A stretch of DNA of 64,000 nucleotides from Caloramator sp. E03 (lineage in GTDB: Bacteria > Bacillota > Clostridia > Clostridiales > Caloramatoraceae). The stretch lies in assembly GCF_006016075.1 (NCBI RefSeq), contig NZ_CP040093.1, positions 2,645,501-2,709,500 on the forward strand, read 5' to 3'. Below are positions 63,420 through 64,000 of the stretch, one piece after another. Every line of letters starts with the position of its first letter. The first letter of the stretch is position 1. Under the pieces are notes generated by a model that was not told where the DNA came from, did no database searches, and saw nothing but the letters and a program-made list of their open reading frames with translations. The translations under genes were made by a program, and so were the position numbers.

Positions 63420-63950
63420 ATGATACTGAGAAAGGATGGTGGAAATCCTGCATTAATAGCAGGCAAGTTTATGGCTGAATATAATGTGGATAGTGAAAAA
63501 CTAAAAAAGCTTGAAGAATATATTGATGGGCTTGAAGAAAAGGAGGGAGCACTTATAAATATACTCCATGAAGCCCAAGATATATTTGGATATCTTCCAA
63601 AGGATGTACAGCTTTTTATTGCAAGAAAATGTGATATTCCGGCATCAAAGGTCTTTGGAGTAGTAACTTTTTACTCATATTTTACTATGGAACCCCAGGG
63701 AAAACATGTAATCAATATATGTATGGGTACAGCATGTTTTGTAAAAGGTGCAGAAAAGATACTGGCAGAATTTAAAAGACTGCTTGATATAAAAGAAGGG
63801 AATATGAGTAAAGATGGGTTGTTTACAATTAATACTTTAAGATGTGTAGGCGCTTGTGGCCTTGCTCCTGTTGTTATGGTAGATGGAAAGGTCTATGGAA
63901 GGGTGAAGGTAGAAGATGTTGAGAATATTATAAAGGAATATAGAAAATGA
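63420..63950 (+). CDS. NuoE-like [2Fe-2S] subunit of NAD(P)-dependent hydrogenase
   Basis: A 176-residue thioredoxin-fold 2Fe-2S protein of the NuoE/HndA/HydC family. The N-terminal helical part shows ALINILHEAQDIFGYLP near residue 45 and KVFGVVTFYSYFTMEP near 80. The four cluster cysteines are in CMGTACFVKG and TLRCVGACGLAP. A NuoF-like gene begins 19 bases later, as in electron-bifurcating FeFe hydrogenases and NADP-reducing hydrogenases of clostridia. The ATG at 63420 follows AAGGTGAAGG; a GTG at 63405 is the alternative. Confidence 0.9.
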   Translation: MILRKDGGNPALIAGKFMAEYNVDSEKLKKLEEYIDGLEEKEGALINILHEAQDIFGYLPKDVQLFIARKCDIPASKVFGVVTFYSYFTMEPQGKHVINICMGTACFVKGAEKILAEFKRLLDIKEGNMSKDGLFTINTLRCVGACGLAPVVMVDGKVYGRVKVEDVENIIKEYRK

Positions 63951-63969
63951 ATTTATAGGAGGTTTTAAT

Positions 63970-64000
63970 GTGGCAGGTATAAAATCTCTTGATGAACTTA
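63970..64000 (+). CDS. Start of a NuoF-like subunit (HydB/HndC type), cut by window end
   Basis: A GTG at 63970 follows AGGAGG seven bases upstream, and the first codons read AGIKSLDEL, as at the start of clostridial HndC/HydB NADH-binding hydrogenase subunits. An ATG at 63969 in another frame stops after a few codons. Only ten codons are visible, so the assignment rests on those residues and on the NuoE-like neighbour. Confidence 0.6.
   Translation, partial: MAGIKSLDEL

Overview
The window reads as a low-GC, AT-rich Firmicute, most likely a clostridium (thermophilic Clostridiaceae such as Caloramator relatives would fit, but the species cannot be fixed from sequence alone). Support comes from the strong AGGAGG ribosome sites, the ATG/GTG/TTG starts, the rapZ-yvcK-whiA block, the pfkA-pyk pair with a pyruvate kinase carrying a PEP-utilizer tail, and many ferredoxin-type enzymes of anaerobes.

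1-22.5 kb is ordinary core genome, nearly all on the + strand: a partial membrane hydrolase, uvrC, two YcdX-type PHP phosphoesterases, an rRNA m5C methyltransferase, murB, a lone hisC, rapZ-yvcK-whiA, a DRTGG/CBS regulator, dnaE, pfkA-pyk, an iron-sulfur aldo/keto reductase, a DUF378 protein and rlmD. 22.5-46 kb is accessory and visibly decaying. It holds two inverted IS3 copies (one truncated, one with a dead transposase) around a B3/B4-domain gene, a BlaR1-like sensor that has lost its protease, a MarR-arsM-arsN1-like arsenic operon, a MocR regulator, a GH4 glycosidase beside a PTS EIIA scrap, an MFS transporter, and a set of ferredoxin/DUF362, aldo/keto reductase and radical SAM genes. It also carries a series of deletion chimeras (SPASM/nitroreductase, aldo-keto reductase/galactarate dehydratase, LrgA/LrgB, an internally deleted aldo-keto reductase). 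A remnant galactarate route survives: DapA-family aldolase, glycerate 2-kinase and GarR, with only the tail of GarD left.

46-62 kb is a complete-looking B12-dependent propanediol/glycerol-type bacterial microcompartment operon. A divergent two-component system, with a PocR-type ligand sensor on the kinase and an AraC-type response regulator, faces the operon pduA-B-C-D-E-G-H-K-L-eutJ-(flavoprotein at the pduM position)-N-O-P-S-T. Shell proteins (PduA, PduB, PduK, PduN, PduT) would enclose the diol dehydratase PduCDE. PduGH and PduO would keep its cobalamin cofactor working, PduS would supply reductant, PduP would oxidise the aldehyde to acyl-CoA and PduL would convert it to acyl-phosphate. 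No alcohol dehydrogenase (PduQ) or kinase (PduW) is present here.

62-64 kb holds a LysE-type exporter, two tiny tandem paralogous membrane proteins on the - strand, and the start of a bifurcating-hydrogenase-type (NuoE/NuoF-like) operon that runs off the end. No rRNA, credible tRNA, CRISPR array or cobalamin riboswitch was seen.
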